This document shows positions 55,131 to 63,993 of a DNA stretch of 64,000 bases, piece after piece. The notes under the pieces are model-generated. The model was not told where the DNA came from. It did no database searches and was given only the letters and a program-made list of their open reading frames with translations. Made by a program: the position numbers and the translations under genes. Source of the stretch: an uncultured archaeon (GTDB taxonomy: Archaea > Altiarchaeota > Altiarchaeia > IMC4 > SCGC-AAA252-I15); assembly GCA_902384455.1 (NCBI GenBank), contig CABMCB010000018.1, positions 19,008-83,007 on the forward strand, given 5' to 3'. The stretch's first letter is position 1; every line of letters begins with the position of its first letter.

Positions 55131-55138
55131 TTTTTATT
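55131..55138 (+). promoter_or_regulatory. TATA-like box for polB
   Basis: TTTTTTATTGG-type sequence lies about 23 bases before ATG 55159, consistent with a leaderless polB message. Confidence 0.4.
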
Positions 55139-55158
55139 GGACGCCCATACATTACGGA

Positions 55159-57531
55159 ATGACTAAGACTCTTCTTGACGCCGAATACGTCGTGCGCGGT
55201 AACGGCGCCGTAGTCCGCCTGTTCTATAGGACGAAGGACGGGCGCACGGTGGAGGAGGTCACGGACTTTAAGCCTTATTTTTACGTTGTGCCGCACGGCG
55301 ACGCCAAGAAAGCCGCCGACGCAATCAAGGGGTTGGCTAATGTCATGGAAGTTGACGTTAGGAATATGAAGTATGGGGGTGAGGAGGTTTCTGTGCTTCA
55401 TGTTGTGACTAGGTTGCCTTCTGATGTGCCGCAAGTTAGGGATGCTGCGCAGAAGCTTCCTGAGGTCAAAAGCATCCATGAGGCGCATGTTCCTTTCGTC
55501 AGGCGCTTCCTTACGGACAGCAAGCTTATCCCCATGGAGCACGCCGACGAGATGAACTTGACGGTCGCTGCCGTAGACATCGAAGTCTACAACCCGCAGG
55601 GTGAGCCGCACGCTGAACGCGACCCCATACTCATGATAAGCTACGCCGACAGCAAGGGGTATCAGAAAGTCTGGTCGCTTAAAAACAAGACGAACACCAA
55701 ACTCAACATTCCTTACGTCGAGATTGTGGACGACGAAAAAACGCTTCTATCCCGCCTTGTTTCAGCAGTGAAGGAACACGAAGTCGACGTCATAGTAGGA
55801 TACAACAGCGACAACTTCGACTTCCCTTACCTTAAGGAACGCTCAGAACGGCTTAAGGTGCCACTCACATTAGGCGTGGAAGACAACGTAGTGAAAACTG
55901 AGAGGCGCGGAATGAACATGGGAGCGCGCATCTTGGGTCGGCCTCACGTTGATTTGTATCCTGTTTGCAGGCAGACTTTCAATTTGCCGAGGTACCGTCT
56001 TGAAGACGTTTTTGAAGCGCTTTTTGATGAGGAGAAGTTGGAGGTGGATTCCGTCCACATGGCAGCGATTTGGGATTCCCCTAATCCTGCGGATTATGAG
56101 GCGCTTGCGGCGTACAGTTTAAGCGACGTAGTCAGCACCTTGAGGATTGCTCAGCATGTTTTGCCTTTGCAGTATGAGCTTGCCCGAGTCATCCGCGAGC
56201 CGCTTTATGAGAGCAGCAGGATGGCGAGCGGGCAGAGAGTCGAGCAGCTTCTGATAAACGAGGCGCACGAGAGGAGCATACTTGTTCCAAGCAGGCCGGG
56301 AGGCGACGAGTACGCCGAGCGACAGGACCAGCAGATTACGGGGGGATTCGTTTTGGAGCCGGAGAAGGGGTTGCATGACACCCTCTTGATATTCGACTTC
56401 CGTTCGCTGTATCCGTCAATCATAATAAGCCACAACGTAGACCCGGATACTCTCGTGAAGAAGCCGCCTGAGGATGACGACAGCCTGCATTATGCGCCAA
56501 ACGGCGTCGCATTCAGGAAGACTCCGCGCGGGTTCATTCCTCAGGTGATTGAGACTTTGCTTGTCCGAAGGCAGGAGACTAAGGCGGCGATGAAGAAGGA
56601 GACAGACCCGCAGAAAAAAGCGATTTTTGACGTAAAACAAACTGCGCTCAAGCTCCTCGCAAACAGCATGTACGGCTACTACGGGTACGCCCGAGCCCGC
56701 TGGTACAACCGCGACTGCGCAGACGCAATAACACACTACGGCCGCGACTACATCCACAAGACTATGCGGGGAGCGCAGGAGCACGGCTTCAAAGTGATTT
56801 ACGGGGATACGGACAGCATTTTCATAACCAAAGAGAAGGTTGAGGACAGGGAGACTGTAGTGAAGGAAGCGAAGGCGTTCGCCAAAGACATAAACAGCAA
56901 ACTGCCTTCGACGATGGAGTTGGATTACCAGGGGTTTTATCCCAGAGGCGTTTTCGTAAGCAAAAAAAGGTACGCACTAATCACCGAAGAAGGTAAGCTC
57001 GTAATAAAGGGCCTTGAGACTAAGCGCCGAGACTGGGCGGACGTCGCCAAGAAGACGCAGGAGAAGGTGTTGGACGCTTTGCTTCGCGACCGCGACCCTG
57101 AGAAAGCCGCCAGGATAGTGCGCGAAGTGGTCGAAGACATCAAGGCAGGCAAAATGAAGCTTTCGGACCTCGCAATCCACAGCCAAATAACCCGCAACTT
57201 CGGCGAATACGTAAGCCCAGGCCCCCACATCGCCGCCGCCAAAAAAGCGATGAAGCAGGGCTACGACTTCAAGCAGGGCGCGATAATAAGCTACATCGTC
57301 TGCAAGAGGGCTGAGCACCTGGCCGGAGATACTTATGCGGCAGGCGACGACAAGATTTCCGCTAAAGCAAAAATCATAGAGCTCGCCAAGGAAGGCGAAT
57401 ACGACCCAGACTACTACATAAACAACCAAGTATTGCCTGCAGTCCACCGCATACTAGAAGCCTTCGGATACAGCGAAGACGAACTAAAGGGCCTCGGCAA
57501 ACAAAAAACCCTCGGCGACTACTGGGGGTAG
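55159..57531 (+). CDS. polB: DNA polymerase family B
   Basis: 790 residues. Exonuclease motifs: AAVDIEVYN (Asp140, Glu142), VGYNSDNFDFPYL and YSLSDVVST. Polymerase motifs: DFRSLYPSI (A), KLLANSMYGYYGY (B) and YGDTDSIF (C). The C terminus QKTLGDYWG is a PIP box for the sliding clamp. No intein interrupts the catalytic motifs, which are a frequent intein site in archaea. It is the likely replicative or main repair polymerase. Confidence 0.97.
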   Translation: MTKTLLDAEYVVRGNGAVVRLFYRTKDGRTVEEVTDFKPYFYVVPHGDAKKAADAIKGLANVMEVDVRNMKYGGEEVSVLHVVTRLPSDVPQVRDAAQKLPEVKSIHEAHVPFVRRFLTDSKLIPMEHADEMNLTVAAVDIEVYNPQGEPHAERDPILMISYADSKGYQKVWSLKNKTNTKLNIPYVEIVDDEKTLLSRLVSAVKEHEVDVIVGYNSDNFDFPYLKERSERLKVPLTLGVEDNVVKTERRGMNMGARILGRPHVDLYPVCRQTFNLPRYRLEDVFEALFDEEKLEVDSVHMAAIWDSPNPADYEALAAYSLSDVVSTLRIAQHVLPLQYELARVIREPLYESSRMASGQRVEQLLINEAHERSILVPSRPGGDEYAERQDQQITGGFVLEPEKGLHDTLLIFDFRSLYPSIIISHNVDPDTLVKKPPEDDDSLHYAPNGVAFRKTPRGFIPQVIETLLVRRQETKAAMKKETDPQKKAIFDVKQTALKLLANSMYGYYGYARARWYNRDCADAITHYGRDYIHKTMRGAQEHGFKVIYGDTDSIFITKEKVEDRETVVKEAKAFAKDINSKLPSTMELDYQGFYPRGVFVSKKRYALITEEGKLVIKGLETKRRDWADVAKKTQEKVLDALLRDRDPEKAARIVREVVEDIKAGKMKLSDLAIHSQITRNFGEYVSPGPHIAAAKKAMKQGYDFKQGAIISYIVCKRAEHLAGDTYAAGDDKISAKAKIIELAKEGEYDPDYYINNQVLPAVHRILEAFGYSEDELKGLGKQKTLGDYWG

Positions 57532-57535
57532 AAGC

Positions 57536-57545
57536 CGCTTATATT
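57536..57545 (+). promoter_or_regulatory. TATA-like box for hisS
   Basis: CTTATATTTT lies about 26 bases before ATG 57571, consistent with a leaderless message. Confidence 0.4.
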
Positions 57546-57570
57546 TTCTCGCGCCCGATACCTTACTGTC

Positions 57571-58836
57571 ATGTCTGTTGTTGAGCGTCCGAGGGGCACG
57601 AGGGATTTCGACCCAAGAAGGCAGGCCGTCTACGACGGCGTCTTGAGTGTCGTAAGGCGGGTTTTTGAGTCTTATGGTTACGGGCGGGTTACTACTCCGA
57701 CGTTTGAGCACGTTGAGTTGTTCACCAAGAAAAGCGGGGAAGATATTAGCGAGCACCTTTACGTTTTCACGGACAAGAGCGAGAGAAAATTGTGTTTGAG
57801 GCCTGAGGCGACTGCGTCGGTTGCCAGGTTTTTCGCTCAGGATTTGAGGAATAGTCCTTTGCCGTTGAGGCTGTGGTATTTTGCGCCCATGTTCAGGTAT
57901 GAGCGCCCGCAGAAGGGGCGGTATAGGGAGTTTTGGCAGATGGGACTGGAGTTGTTGGGCGCCAAAGGAGTCGAGTCAGACGCCGAAGCCGTGCTTGTAG
58001 CCTCCGACGCCATGAAAGAGTTGGGGCTTGCGTATCGGCTTGAGTTGAATCACGTCGGAATCTTAAGGGGGCTTCTTACTGACCTTAGTATTCCCGTTGA
58101 AAAGCACGAGCACATCCTCCATTTGATAGACACGGGAGAAGAGAAGGCTTTGCTTGACGAAACAGGCTCAGAAGCCCTCGCATCAATACTCTCACTTAAA
58201 GGCGGCCCGGACATAGCTGAGAAAGCAAGGAAAACACTTGCAATATACCCCACCGCGCTTGCCGGACTTGAGGAGCTTATCGCAGTCGCAAACAAGCTCG
58301 CCAAAGCAGGCGCACCCTACACGCTAAACCTCGGCATAGCCCGCGGACTTGCCTACTACACCGGCCTCGTCTTTGAGGTCCGCGTTGAGGGGTTGGGCGC
58401 TCAAAACCAAGTCTGCGGAGGAGGCAGATACGACAACCTAATAGAATTGTTCGGCGGACCTCAGACTCCTGCGGTAGGTTTCGCTTTCGGCTTCGACCGC
58501 ATAGTCGAGGCGCTTGAGATGCAAAATAAACTGCCGACAACTCCCACCCCAGACGTACTGGTGATGGCGGCGACAGAAGAATTAAGGCCTATTGCCTCTG
58601 AAGTCGCTTTTACGCTTAGGAGAGAAAGCGAGCATGCTCTTTCTGTCGTCTACGACGTGGCCGGGAAGAAGCTGGGGAAGAATCTGGAGTATGCAGCTTC
58701 GGCTGGATTCAAGTACGCTGTTATAGTAGGGCCTCGCGAGTGGGCTGAAGGAAATGTAGTAGTCAGAGACCTAACCTCAGGCACGGAAGAACGCCTGACC
58801 CCTAAAAAAGCCGCCGAAAAAATACTGCGCCGCTAA
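57571..58836 (+). CDS. hisS: Histidyl-tRNA synthetase
   Basis: 421 residues, class II synthetase. Motif 1 is in the N-terminal part (GYGRVTTPTFEHVELF), motif 2 is PMFRYERPQKGRYREFWQ, and the histidine-specific LARGLAYYTG-type block reads GIARGLAYYTGLVFEV. The C-terminal anticodon domain is present (VVYDVAGKKLGKNLEYAA). It is convergent with the NERD gene, with a four-base overlap. Confidence 0.96.
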   Translation: MSVVERPRGTRDFDPRRQAVYDGVLSVVRRVFESYGYGRVTTPTFEHVELFTKKSGEDISEHLYVFTDKSERKLCLRPEATASVARFFAQDLRNSPLPLRLWYFAPMFRYERPQKGRYREFWQMGLELLGAKGVESDAEAVLVASDAMKELGLAYRLELNHVGILRGLLTDLSIPVEKHEHILHLIDTGEEKALLDETGSEALASILSLKGGPDIAEKARKTLAIYPTALAGLEELIAVANKLAKAGAPYTLNLGIARGLAYYTGLVFEVRVEGLGAQNQVCGGGRYDNLIELFGGPQTPAVGFAFGFDRIVEALEMQNKLPTTPTPDVLVMAATEELRPIASEVAFTLRRESEHALSVVYDVAGKKLGKNLEYAASAGFKYAVIVGPREWAEGNVVVRDLTSGTEERLTPKKAAEKILRR

Positions 58837-59564
58837 CAGCAGGCCGCCAGAATCCTGCCTATCTTATCCACTTCTTCTGCGGAAAACAGCGGCCGTCCTT
58901 CCGACTCTATGAACGATGGAAGCTCCGTCGGATGCAGTATGTTCACCGTCGGACTGTCAAGCCTCAGGACGACTTTAGGGTGCGTGAAAACTACTATTGC
59001 GTTCACCCAAATATGCGGAGAACGCCCCCCCACAAAAACATCCTTCTTCTTGGAAAGCAGATAGTCCTTCAACACCTTAGCATTCCTCTTAACCTGATTG
59101 CTGGGGCTGCCCATCTCAAGAGGATAAGGCGTACCCCGGCGGCCTATTTTCTGGCGGCTCCACTCATCCCCTTTGCATGACACGACGCCGGATATGTTTT
59201 TGACTTCAATGACGAAGAGGCCGTTTGGCCCCACCACGATGTGGTCTACGTCGCCTCTGTTTGGGGGTATTGTTATGTTGCTTATGAGCACGAAGCGGTC
59301 GGATAGGTTGAGTAGCTGCGCGACAACCTGCGCTTCGCCCACTCCCCCGCTTTCCCACGCCAGAATCTTCCCGTAAGAGTATATGCCAAGAAGGTAAGAC
59401 ATGGGGATGAGTATTATCCCAAGCAGCGTGTAGGGAATTGTGAAAAGAAGCAGAAGCATAACCGCAAGCACGAAAAGAGCCGAAAACAGCATGACCCGGC
59501 TCCGGTAAAGCTGGATGTTCCTCCAGACGTACATCGTCTCCCGCCCTTTCCTCAAAATCCGCAT
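58833..59564 (-). CDS. Membrane protein with NERD (nuclease-related) domain
   Basis: 243 residues from ATG 59564, which lies about 24 bases after a TATA box. Two membrane helices (residues about 24-62) precede the NERD domain. Its core is RGDVDHIVVGPNGLFVIEVKN, carrying the Asp and the ExK pair of the restriction-like fold. NERD proteins are thought to act on nucleic acid, but activity is rarely shown. The single operon-free gene shares the promoter region with the pilin cluster. Confidence 0.8.
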   Translation of the reverse strand: MRILRKGRETMYVWRNIQLYRSRVMLFSALFVLAVMLLLLFTIPYTLLGIILIPMSYLLGIYSYGKILAWESGGVGEAQVVAQLLNLSDRFVLISNITIPPNRGDVDHIVVGPNGLFVIEVKNISGVVSCKGDEWSRQKIGRRGTPYPLEMGSPSNQVKRNAKVLKDYLLSKKKDVFVGGRSPHIWVNAIVVFTHPKVVLRLDSPTVNILHPTELPSFIESEGRPLFSAEEVDKIGRILAACC

Positions 59565-59583
59565 AATCGGCCCACCCACCCTC

Positions 59584-59593
59584 TTTTATATAT
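59584..59593. promoter_or_regulatory. Shared TATA region between NERD and pilin genes
   Basis: TTTTATATAT lies about 24 bases before ATG 59564 on the minus strand. Read on the plus strand it would start a transcript near 59614 that leads to the pilin gene at 59661 with a leader of about 45 bases containing AGGTGA near the start. Confidence 0.5.
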
Positions 59594-59660
59594 GATAGCG
59601 GCTGAATAGATAACTTGAATGTCGGCCCACCAAGGGACGGCAACTTAGGTGAATAAAAAA

Positions 59661-60146
59661 ATGAAGAATTTCGGACGAAAAGGTCAAGGTGCCATGGAGT
59701 ACCTGATGACATACGGATGGGCGATCTTAGTTGTTATGATCGTCGGAATAGTGATGTGGCAGCTGGGAATATTCAGCATGGGAACTACCACACTGACAGC
59801 AACCGGGTTCGGCAAAATAAAGCCCCAACTTGCGGCAACAAAGCTGACCGCAGGAGGAACGTTCATAGGGACGTTCACCAACGGAGCAGGAACCACAATC
59901 ACAGTGGATTCCGTAAACGTCACCGACACCCAAAAATCAAGCAACAACAACTGCATAAACAGCACAGACACATCAGTCGGAGCAGGAGACAACTTCCAGT
60001 CCACCTGCGTAATGGGAAGTTACGTAGGTAAGGCAGGAGACGTCTACACCGCCAACGTAGTCATAGGCTACAACGTCACCATCGGCGGCCTCACAAGCGA
60101 GCACAAGGACACAGGAACAATCCGCGGCCCGCTAGAGTCTGCATAG
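59661..60146 (+). CDS. Type IV pilin-like protein 1 (class III signal)
   Basis: 161 residues from ATG 59661; AGGTGA lies eight bases upstream, and a GTG at 59649 is less likely. The signal RKG|QGAME predicts cleavage after Gly8 with Glu at mature position 5, then a long hydrophobic helix YLMTYGWAILVVMIVGIVMW. A cysteine pair (NNNCINS and FQSTCVMG) and the C-terminal DTGTIRGPLESA are shared with the five paralogues. It probably forms a surface filament. A hairpin terminator follows. Confidence 0.88.
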   Translation: MKNFGRKGQGAMEYLMTYGWAILVVMIVGIVMWQLGIFSMGTTTLTATGFGKIKPQLAATKLTAGGTFIGTFTNGAGTTITVDSVNVTDTQKSSNNNCINSTDTSVGAGDNFQSTCVMGSYVGKAGDVYTANVVIGYNVTIGGLTSEHKDTGTIRGPLESA

Positions 60147-60158
60147 ACGTTAAACCAA

Positions 60159-60200
60159 GAAGCGCCGCATTAAACGGCGCTTCAACCCTTTTTTTATTTT
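60159..60200 (+). terminator. Hairpin-type terminator after pilin 1
   Basis: GAAGCGCCG (60159-60167) pairs perfectly with CGGCGCTTC (60175-60183) around a seven-base loop, and T runs follow (60190-60200). It separates the first pilin gene from the rest and may reduce read-through. Confidence 0.6.
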
Positions 60201-60210
60201 AAGTTTTTTC

Positions 60211-60708
60211 ATGAAACGCATCCGTCACTCCAAACGCGGCCAAGGTGCCGTAGAGTACATCACATCGTACGGTTGGGCTCTTTTAGTCGTCATAGTCATC
60301 GGAGTCATCTTTTACGGCTTGGGCATATTCGATTCTAGGACGCCGTCAATCACCACAAGCGGATTCCCCAAGATAAGGCCTGTCGTTACGGCGACCAAAC
60401 TGGATAGGGCGGGAAATTTTGCGGGCACTTTCGTCAACGGCGCCGGAGTAGTTATTACTTTGGTGTCGGTGAATCTTACTGATTCGCTTCTTTCGGACAA
60501 CAACAACTGCGTTTATACTCCTCCAACGCCGATTCAGATTAGCGGCGGCGACGGTTTCATAGCAAACTGCACCATCCCAGGGTATTCGTCGACGCAGAAA
60601 CAGACTTATTCTCTCCAGACCATCATCACCTACACGGTGACCATGAGCGGCTCAACCACCATGTTCAACGATGTGGGAATAATAAGCGGGCCGCTTGAGG
60701 CGGCGTAA
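60211..60708 (+). CDS. Type IV pilin-like protein 2
   Basis: 165 residues. The signal KRG|QGAVE predicts cleavage after Gly10, with a hydrophobic helix from YITSYGWALLVVIVIGV. The cysteine pair (NNNCVYTP, FIANCTIPG) and the ending NDVGIISGPLEAA match the family, but the body is less similar to pilin 1 than pilin 3 is. It is convergent with nothing and lies between pilins 1 and 3. Confidence 0.85.
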   Translation: MKRIRHSKRGQGAVEYITSYGWALLVVIVIGVIFYGLGIFDSRTPSITTSGFPKIRPVVTATKLDRAGNFAGTFVNGAGVVITLVSVNLTDSLLSDNNNCVYTPPTPIQISGGDGFIANCTIPGYSSTQKQTYSLQTIITYTVTMSGSTTMFNDVGIISGPLEAA

Positions 60709-60730
60709 CAGTAGGTAAGGAGGTATGACA

Positions 60731-61216
60731 ATGGCTCGTTTTGGACGGAAAGGTCAGGGTGCTATGGAGTACCTGATGACCTACAGCTGGGCGATACTCG
60801 TCGTAATGCTTGTTGGAATAGTGATGTGGCAGATGGGCCTTTTCAGCATGGGGTCTGGCACTTTGACTTCGACTGGGTTCGGCAAAATCAAGCCTCAGCT
60901 CGCTGCGACGAAGTTGTCTACAGACGGCTTTTTCCTTGCGACTTTCTCCAACGGCGCGGGAACAACCGCAATAGTGGACTTGATAAACGTCACCGACACG
61001 CAGAAGTCAAACAACAACAACTGCGTAAACAAAAGCGTGCAGACGATACTGCCCGGAGAAAACTTCCAGGCGACATGCAAGTTAGACGGATACCCCGGAA
61101 AACAAGGAGACGTCTACATAGCCCAAGTAACCATCGGCTACAACATAACAATCGGCGGCCAAGTGTCCACCCACAAGGACACAGGAACAATCCGCGGACA
61201 ACTCGAAGCGGTGTAA
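60731..61216 (+). CDS. Type IV pilin-like protein 3
   Basis: 161 residues from ATG 60731, spaced six bases from AAGGAGGT; the ATG at 60725 is too close to it. The signal RKG|QGAME is cleaved after Gly8. It is very close to pilin 1 throughout, including VDLINVTDTQKSNNNNCVN against VDSVNVTDTQKSSNNNCIN. It ends DTGTIRGQLEAV, with Gln in place of the usual Pro. Pilins 1 and 3 are probably a recent duplication. Confidence 0.87.
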   Translation: MARFGRKGQGAMEYLMTYSWAILVVMLVGIVMWQMGLFSMGSGTLTSTGFGKIKPQLAATKLSTDGFFLATFSNGAGTTAIVDLINVTDTQKSNNNNCVNKSVQTILPGENFQATCKLDGYPGKQGDVYIAQVTIGYNITIGGQVSTHKDTGTIRGQLEAV

Positions 61217-61302
61217 CAAGGTTTTGCGTCAGCCAACAAAGCCGTTTAGAAACAGAAAACCCGGGAGGCCGCCTTTTTTATCCCGCCAACCAATAACTCA
61301 AC

Positions 61303-61800
61303 GTGACCTCAAAGCAAGCCAGCATCGGCAAAAAAGGTCAAGCTACGGCCGAGTATCTTATGACTTACGGCTGGGCTATTTTGGTTCTTTTGATTGTTGG
61401 GGTTATTCTTTGGAAGCTTGGTTTGTTCAGCAGCGGGGAAAACACGACGGTTGTTTCGACCGGGTTCGCCAGGGTAAAGCCGCAGTCGTCTACGTTGCGC
61501 CTTTCTTCGGCCGGAGACTTCAATTGCGCTTTCATCAACGGGGCGGGCGGCACAATCACCGTTTATGACGTAATAGTGAACAACACAGACAGGAAGGTGA
61601 CGTGCCAGCCGGTAACCTCCGCAAGCCCCGTAAGCGTTCCGGCAGGCGAGAATTTTCAGGCGCAGGCATCCGGCTGCGGCACAGACAAGGCGGGAGAAGT
61701 TTATCATCTTGACGTTACAATAAACTATTCTATAACAAGAGGCAGCTCCGAGACGTTCCATACGGACTTCGGAGTGATACGCGGACCATATGAAGCATAG
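61303..61800 (+). CDS. Type IV pilin-like protein 4
   Basis: 165 residues from GTG 61303, about 24 bases after a T-rich TATA-like run near 61276. The signal KKG|QATAE predicts cleavage after Gly12; the helix is YLMTYGWAILVLLIVGVILW. Cysteines at VTCQPV and ASGCGTD and the ending DFGVIRGPYEA keep the family pattern. The last residues overlap the start of pilin 5 by 11 bases. Confidence 0.83.
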   Translation: MTSKQASIGKKGQATAEYLMTYGWAILVLLIVGVILWKLGLFSSGENTTVVSTGFARVKPQSSTLRLSSAGDFNCAFINGAGGTITVYDVIVNNTDRKVTCQPVTSASPVSVPAGENFQAQASGCGTDKAGEVYHLDVTINYSITRGSSETFHTDFGVIRGPYEA

Positions 61801-62323
61801 AACAAGAGAAATACGGAAGAGAAGACTAAGGCGAGGTCAGGGTGCCATGGAGTATCTGATGACCTACAGCTGGGCGATACTCGTCGTAATGCTTGTGGGC
61901 ATAGTAATGTGGCAGCTGGGCATATTCAACATGGGATCCACCACAATGACATTCAAAGGATTCACCAGGATAAAGCCCCAGCTTGCGGGAACCGCCATGA
62001 GAGAAGACGGCACATTCACGGGAGTTTTCTTCAACGGAGCAGGAACAGACATCGCAATAACAGCAGTAGAAATAAACAGCACACTGCCGGCCGGCTCATG
62101 CCAAGGCAGAGTGACACTGCTAGGAAACGTCGTAACGCCTCAAAACGTCGTAAAAGCCGGAAGCGGCGACAACTTCGTAGTGTACGCCTCAGGCTGCGCC
62201 GCAGGCAAACGAGGAGAAGTCTACTCCATCGACATAACCATGGAGTACAACCTCAGCATAGGAAACGTCATGACCGTACACAAGGAATTCGGAACAATCC
62301 GAGGCCCATACGAAACCGCGTAA
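61790..62323 (+). CDS. Type IV pilin-like protein 5
   Basis: 177 residues. A longer, very basic leader (RKRRLRRG) ends at RRG|QGAME, predicted cleavage after Gly16; the helix repeats that of pilin 3 (YLMTYSWAILVVMLVGIVMW). The cysteine pair is GSCQGRV and ASGCAAG, and the C terminus is EFGTIRGPYETA. The start ATG lies within the end of pilin 4. Confidence 0.84.
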   Translation: MKHRTREIRKRRLRRGQGAMEYLMTYSWAILVVMLVGIVMWQLGIFNMGSTTMTFKGFTRIKPQLAGTAMREDGTFTGVFFNGAGTDIAITAVEINSTLPAGSCQGRVTLLGNVVTPQNVVKAGSGDNFVVYASGCAAGKRGEVYSIDITMEYNLSIGNVMTVHKEFGTIRGPYETA

Positions 62324-62336
62324 GCCAAACAAAAAA

Positions 62337-62825
62337 ATGAGTTTCAGAAGAAACCGCCGGGGACAAAGCGCCATCGAATACACGATGACGTACGGCTGGG
62401 CGATACTCGTCATAATCATAGCCGCAGTCATCCTATGGAGGAGCGGACTATTGGAGTTCAGCCGCGACGTACAACCGGGAAGCCGCGGATTCAGCCAAAT
62501 CAGGCCTCTGGACTGGAAGCTTTCCGCTGACGGGACTCTGCTTATTACGATTGAAAACGACGCCGGAAGCATCCTTGTGCTGCCGGCAGGAGGCGTGACG
62601 GCTAGCGTACTAGGCGGCGCGGCGTCATGCACAGGAAGCGCCCCCGCAGCGGACGTAAGCCCCTTCAGGCCTGCCGCCGTTCAGACTGTGACTTTGACCG
62701 GATGCGGCGCTCCCCCGGGCGGCACAGGCACATACTACAGGGCGAACGTGAGCATACTGTACAGCAACCCCGGAAGCGGCCTCAACCATCAGAGTGTTGG
62801 GATTTTGTGGGGTCCTCTGGAGTAG
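62337..62825 (+). CDS. Type IV pilin-like protein 6
   Basis: 162 residues, the most divergent copy. The signal RRG|QSAIE is cleaved after Gly9, with helix YTMTYGWAILVIIIAAVILW. Cysteines at ASCTG and TGCGAP remain, and the C terminus is SVGILWGPLE. Its stop is 13 bases from the end of the convergent assembly gene. Confidence 0.83.
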   Translation: MSFRRNRRGQSAIEYTMTYGWAILVIIIAAVILWRSGLLEFSRDVQPGSRGFSQIRPLDWKLSADGTLLITIENDAGSILVLPAGGVTASVLGGAASCTGSAPAADVSPFRPAAVQTVTLTGCGAPPGGTGTYYRANVSILYSNPGSGLNHQSVGILWGPLE

Positions 62826-62838
62826 TTTGTTTTTTTTG

Positions 62839-63993
62839 TCAGGTTACGAGTAGTCCTGCGAAGAATTGTCTTAGCGCCCAGTTTAGGAATAGGTAGATGA
62901 CTATTGCCACTATTGCGAGGAGAGGGATGTTTTGTACTCCTGAGACTGCTTTTCCTGTGCGTATGATTGACAGAAGTAGGGCTCCGAATATGCTGCTTGC
63001 GATGAGGATCATGATTGCGTACTGGAAGAAGAAGTCTGGTGTTATCGTCAGGGGGTGCAGAGTTATGATTCCTCCGCGGCTTATGTGGGATAGTGATTCG
63101 AAGTCGACTTGCTTGAATATGCTGGAGAATATGTTGATGAACTGCGTGCTTACGGCAAAAAGCAGGGGGGAGCCGATTACTATGGCGAACATTATGAACA
63201 GCGCCTGAGCGTAAGTTTCAGCTTCCATCTGCTTTTGGAGGTTCAGTTCCGCGCGCATGTCGCGGGCGATGCCCTTAAGGACCGCCGGCAATTCTCCGCC
63301 CGACCGCATACCCTGGATTATGAGACGGATGCTTCGCTCCAGCTTGTCGGACTGAATGCGGTTAGTCACCCTAATCAAAGCGTCAGTCAAAGGCGTCCCG
63401 GTAAGAGTCGCCCTCGCAGCACCCTGAATCTCTATCGCAAGCGGCCCGAATTCAGGTCGCGCGGCCGCCCACAGGGCGTTGTATGTCGTCATTCCCGCGG
63501 AAATGTTTTGGGCGATTATGTCCAATACGTCCGGCAGGACGTCTTCCACGCTCTGAGTCCGCCTGAAGATAAGCAAGTTCAATAAGGCCTGCGGGAGGAA
63601 TATGACTATTGCGCCGGCAAGAAGCGCCGAAGCCACTACCATCAAAGTTGATGCCCCCACGGCTCTTACGACCAGCGCCGTCACACCCGCGACCAAAACG
63701 CTGTAGACTACGGTCATCCCCACAACCTCTTCGCTTGTCATGTCTACTCCCGCATATATGAGCTGCTGGTCCAAGCGGGTCACCACTATCGTGGGGATGA
63801 ATCCGCCAATCAAACGCGGAATGTAAACCATGAATATGCGCACCAAACGCATAAGAGTCCTGAAGAAAAGCAGGCAGAACAACAGAATTATGTTTACGGC
63901 ACAAAGCAGGACGCCCACAAGGTTGCCCGATATTTTAAGAAGAATAATTAGGAATGGAGAGAACGGAAGATTCCATTTTGGGCCGGATTCCAT
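62839..63993 (-). CDS. Type IV pilus/archaellum assembly membrane protein (TadC/FlaJ-GspF family)
   Basis: 384 residues from ATG 63993; the frame is open to the window edge, so a further upstream start is possible. Several membrane helices surround a central cytoplasmic domain with SVEDVLPDVLDIIAQNISAGMTTYNALWAA and RSIRLIIQGMRSGGELPAVLKGIA, the F-domain pattern of the family. It anchors the secretion ATPase at the pilus base. The adjacent pilin array suggests it assembles those pilins. The ATPase gene is probably beyond the edge. Confidence 0.85.
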   Translation of the reverse strand: MESGPKWNLPFSPFLIILLKISGNLVGVLLCAVNIILLFCLLFFRTLMRLVRIFMVYIPRLIGGFIPTIVVTRLDQQLIYAGVDMTSEEVVGMTVVYSVLVAGVTALVVRAVGASTLMVVASALLAGAIVIFLPQALLNLLIFRRTQSVEDVLPDVLDIIAQNISAGMTTYNALWAAARPEFGPLAIEIQGAARATLTGTPLTDALIRVTNRIQSDKLERSIRLIIQGMRSGGELPAVLKGIARDMRAELNLQKQMEAETYAQALFIMFAIVIGSPLLFAVSTQFINIFSSIFKQVDFESLSHISRGGIITLHPLTITPDFFFQYAIMILIASSIFGALLLSIIRTGKAVSGVQNIPLLAIVAIVIYLFLNWALRQFFAGLLVT

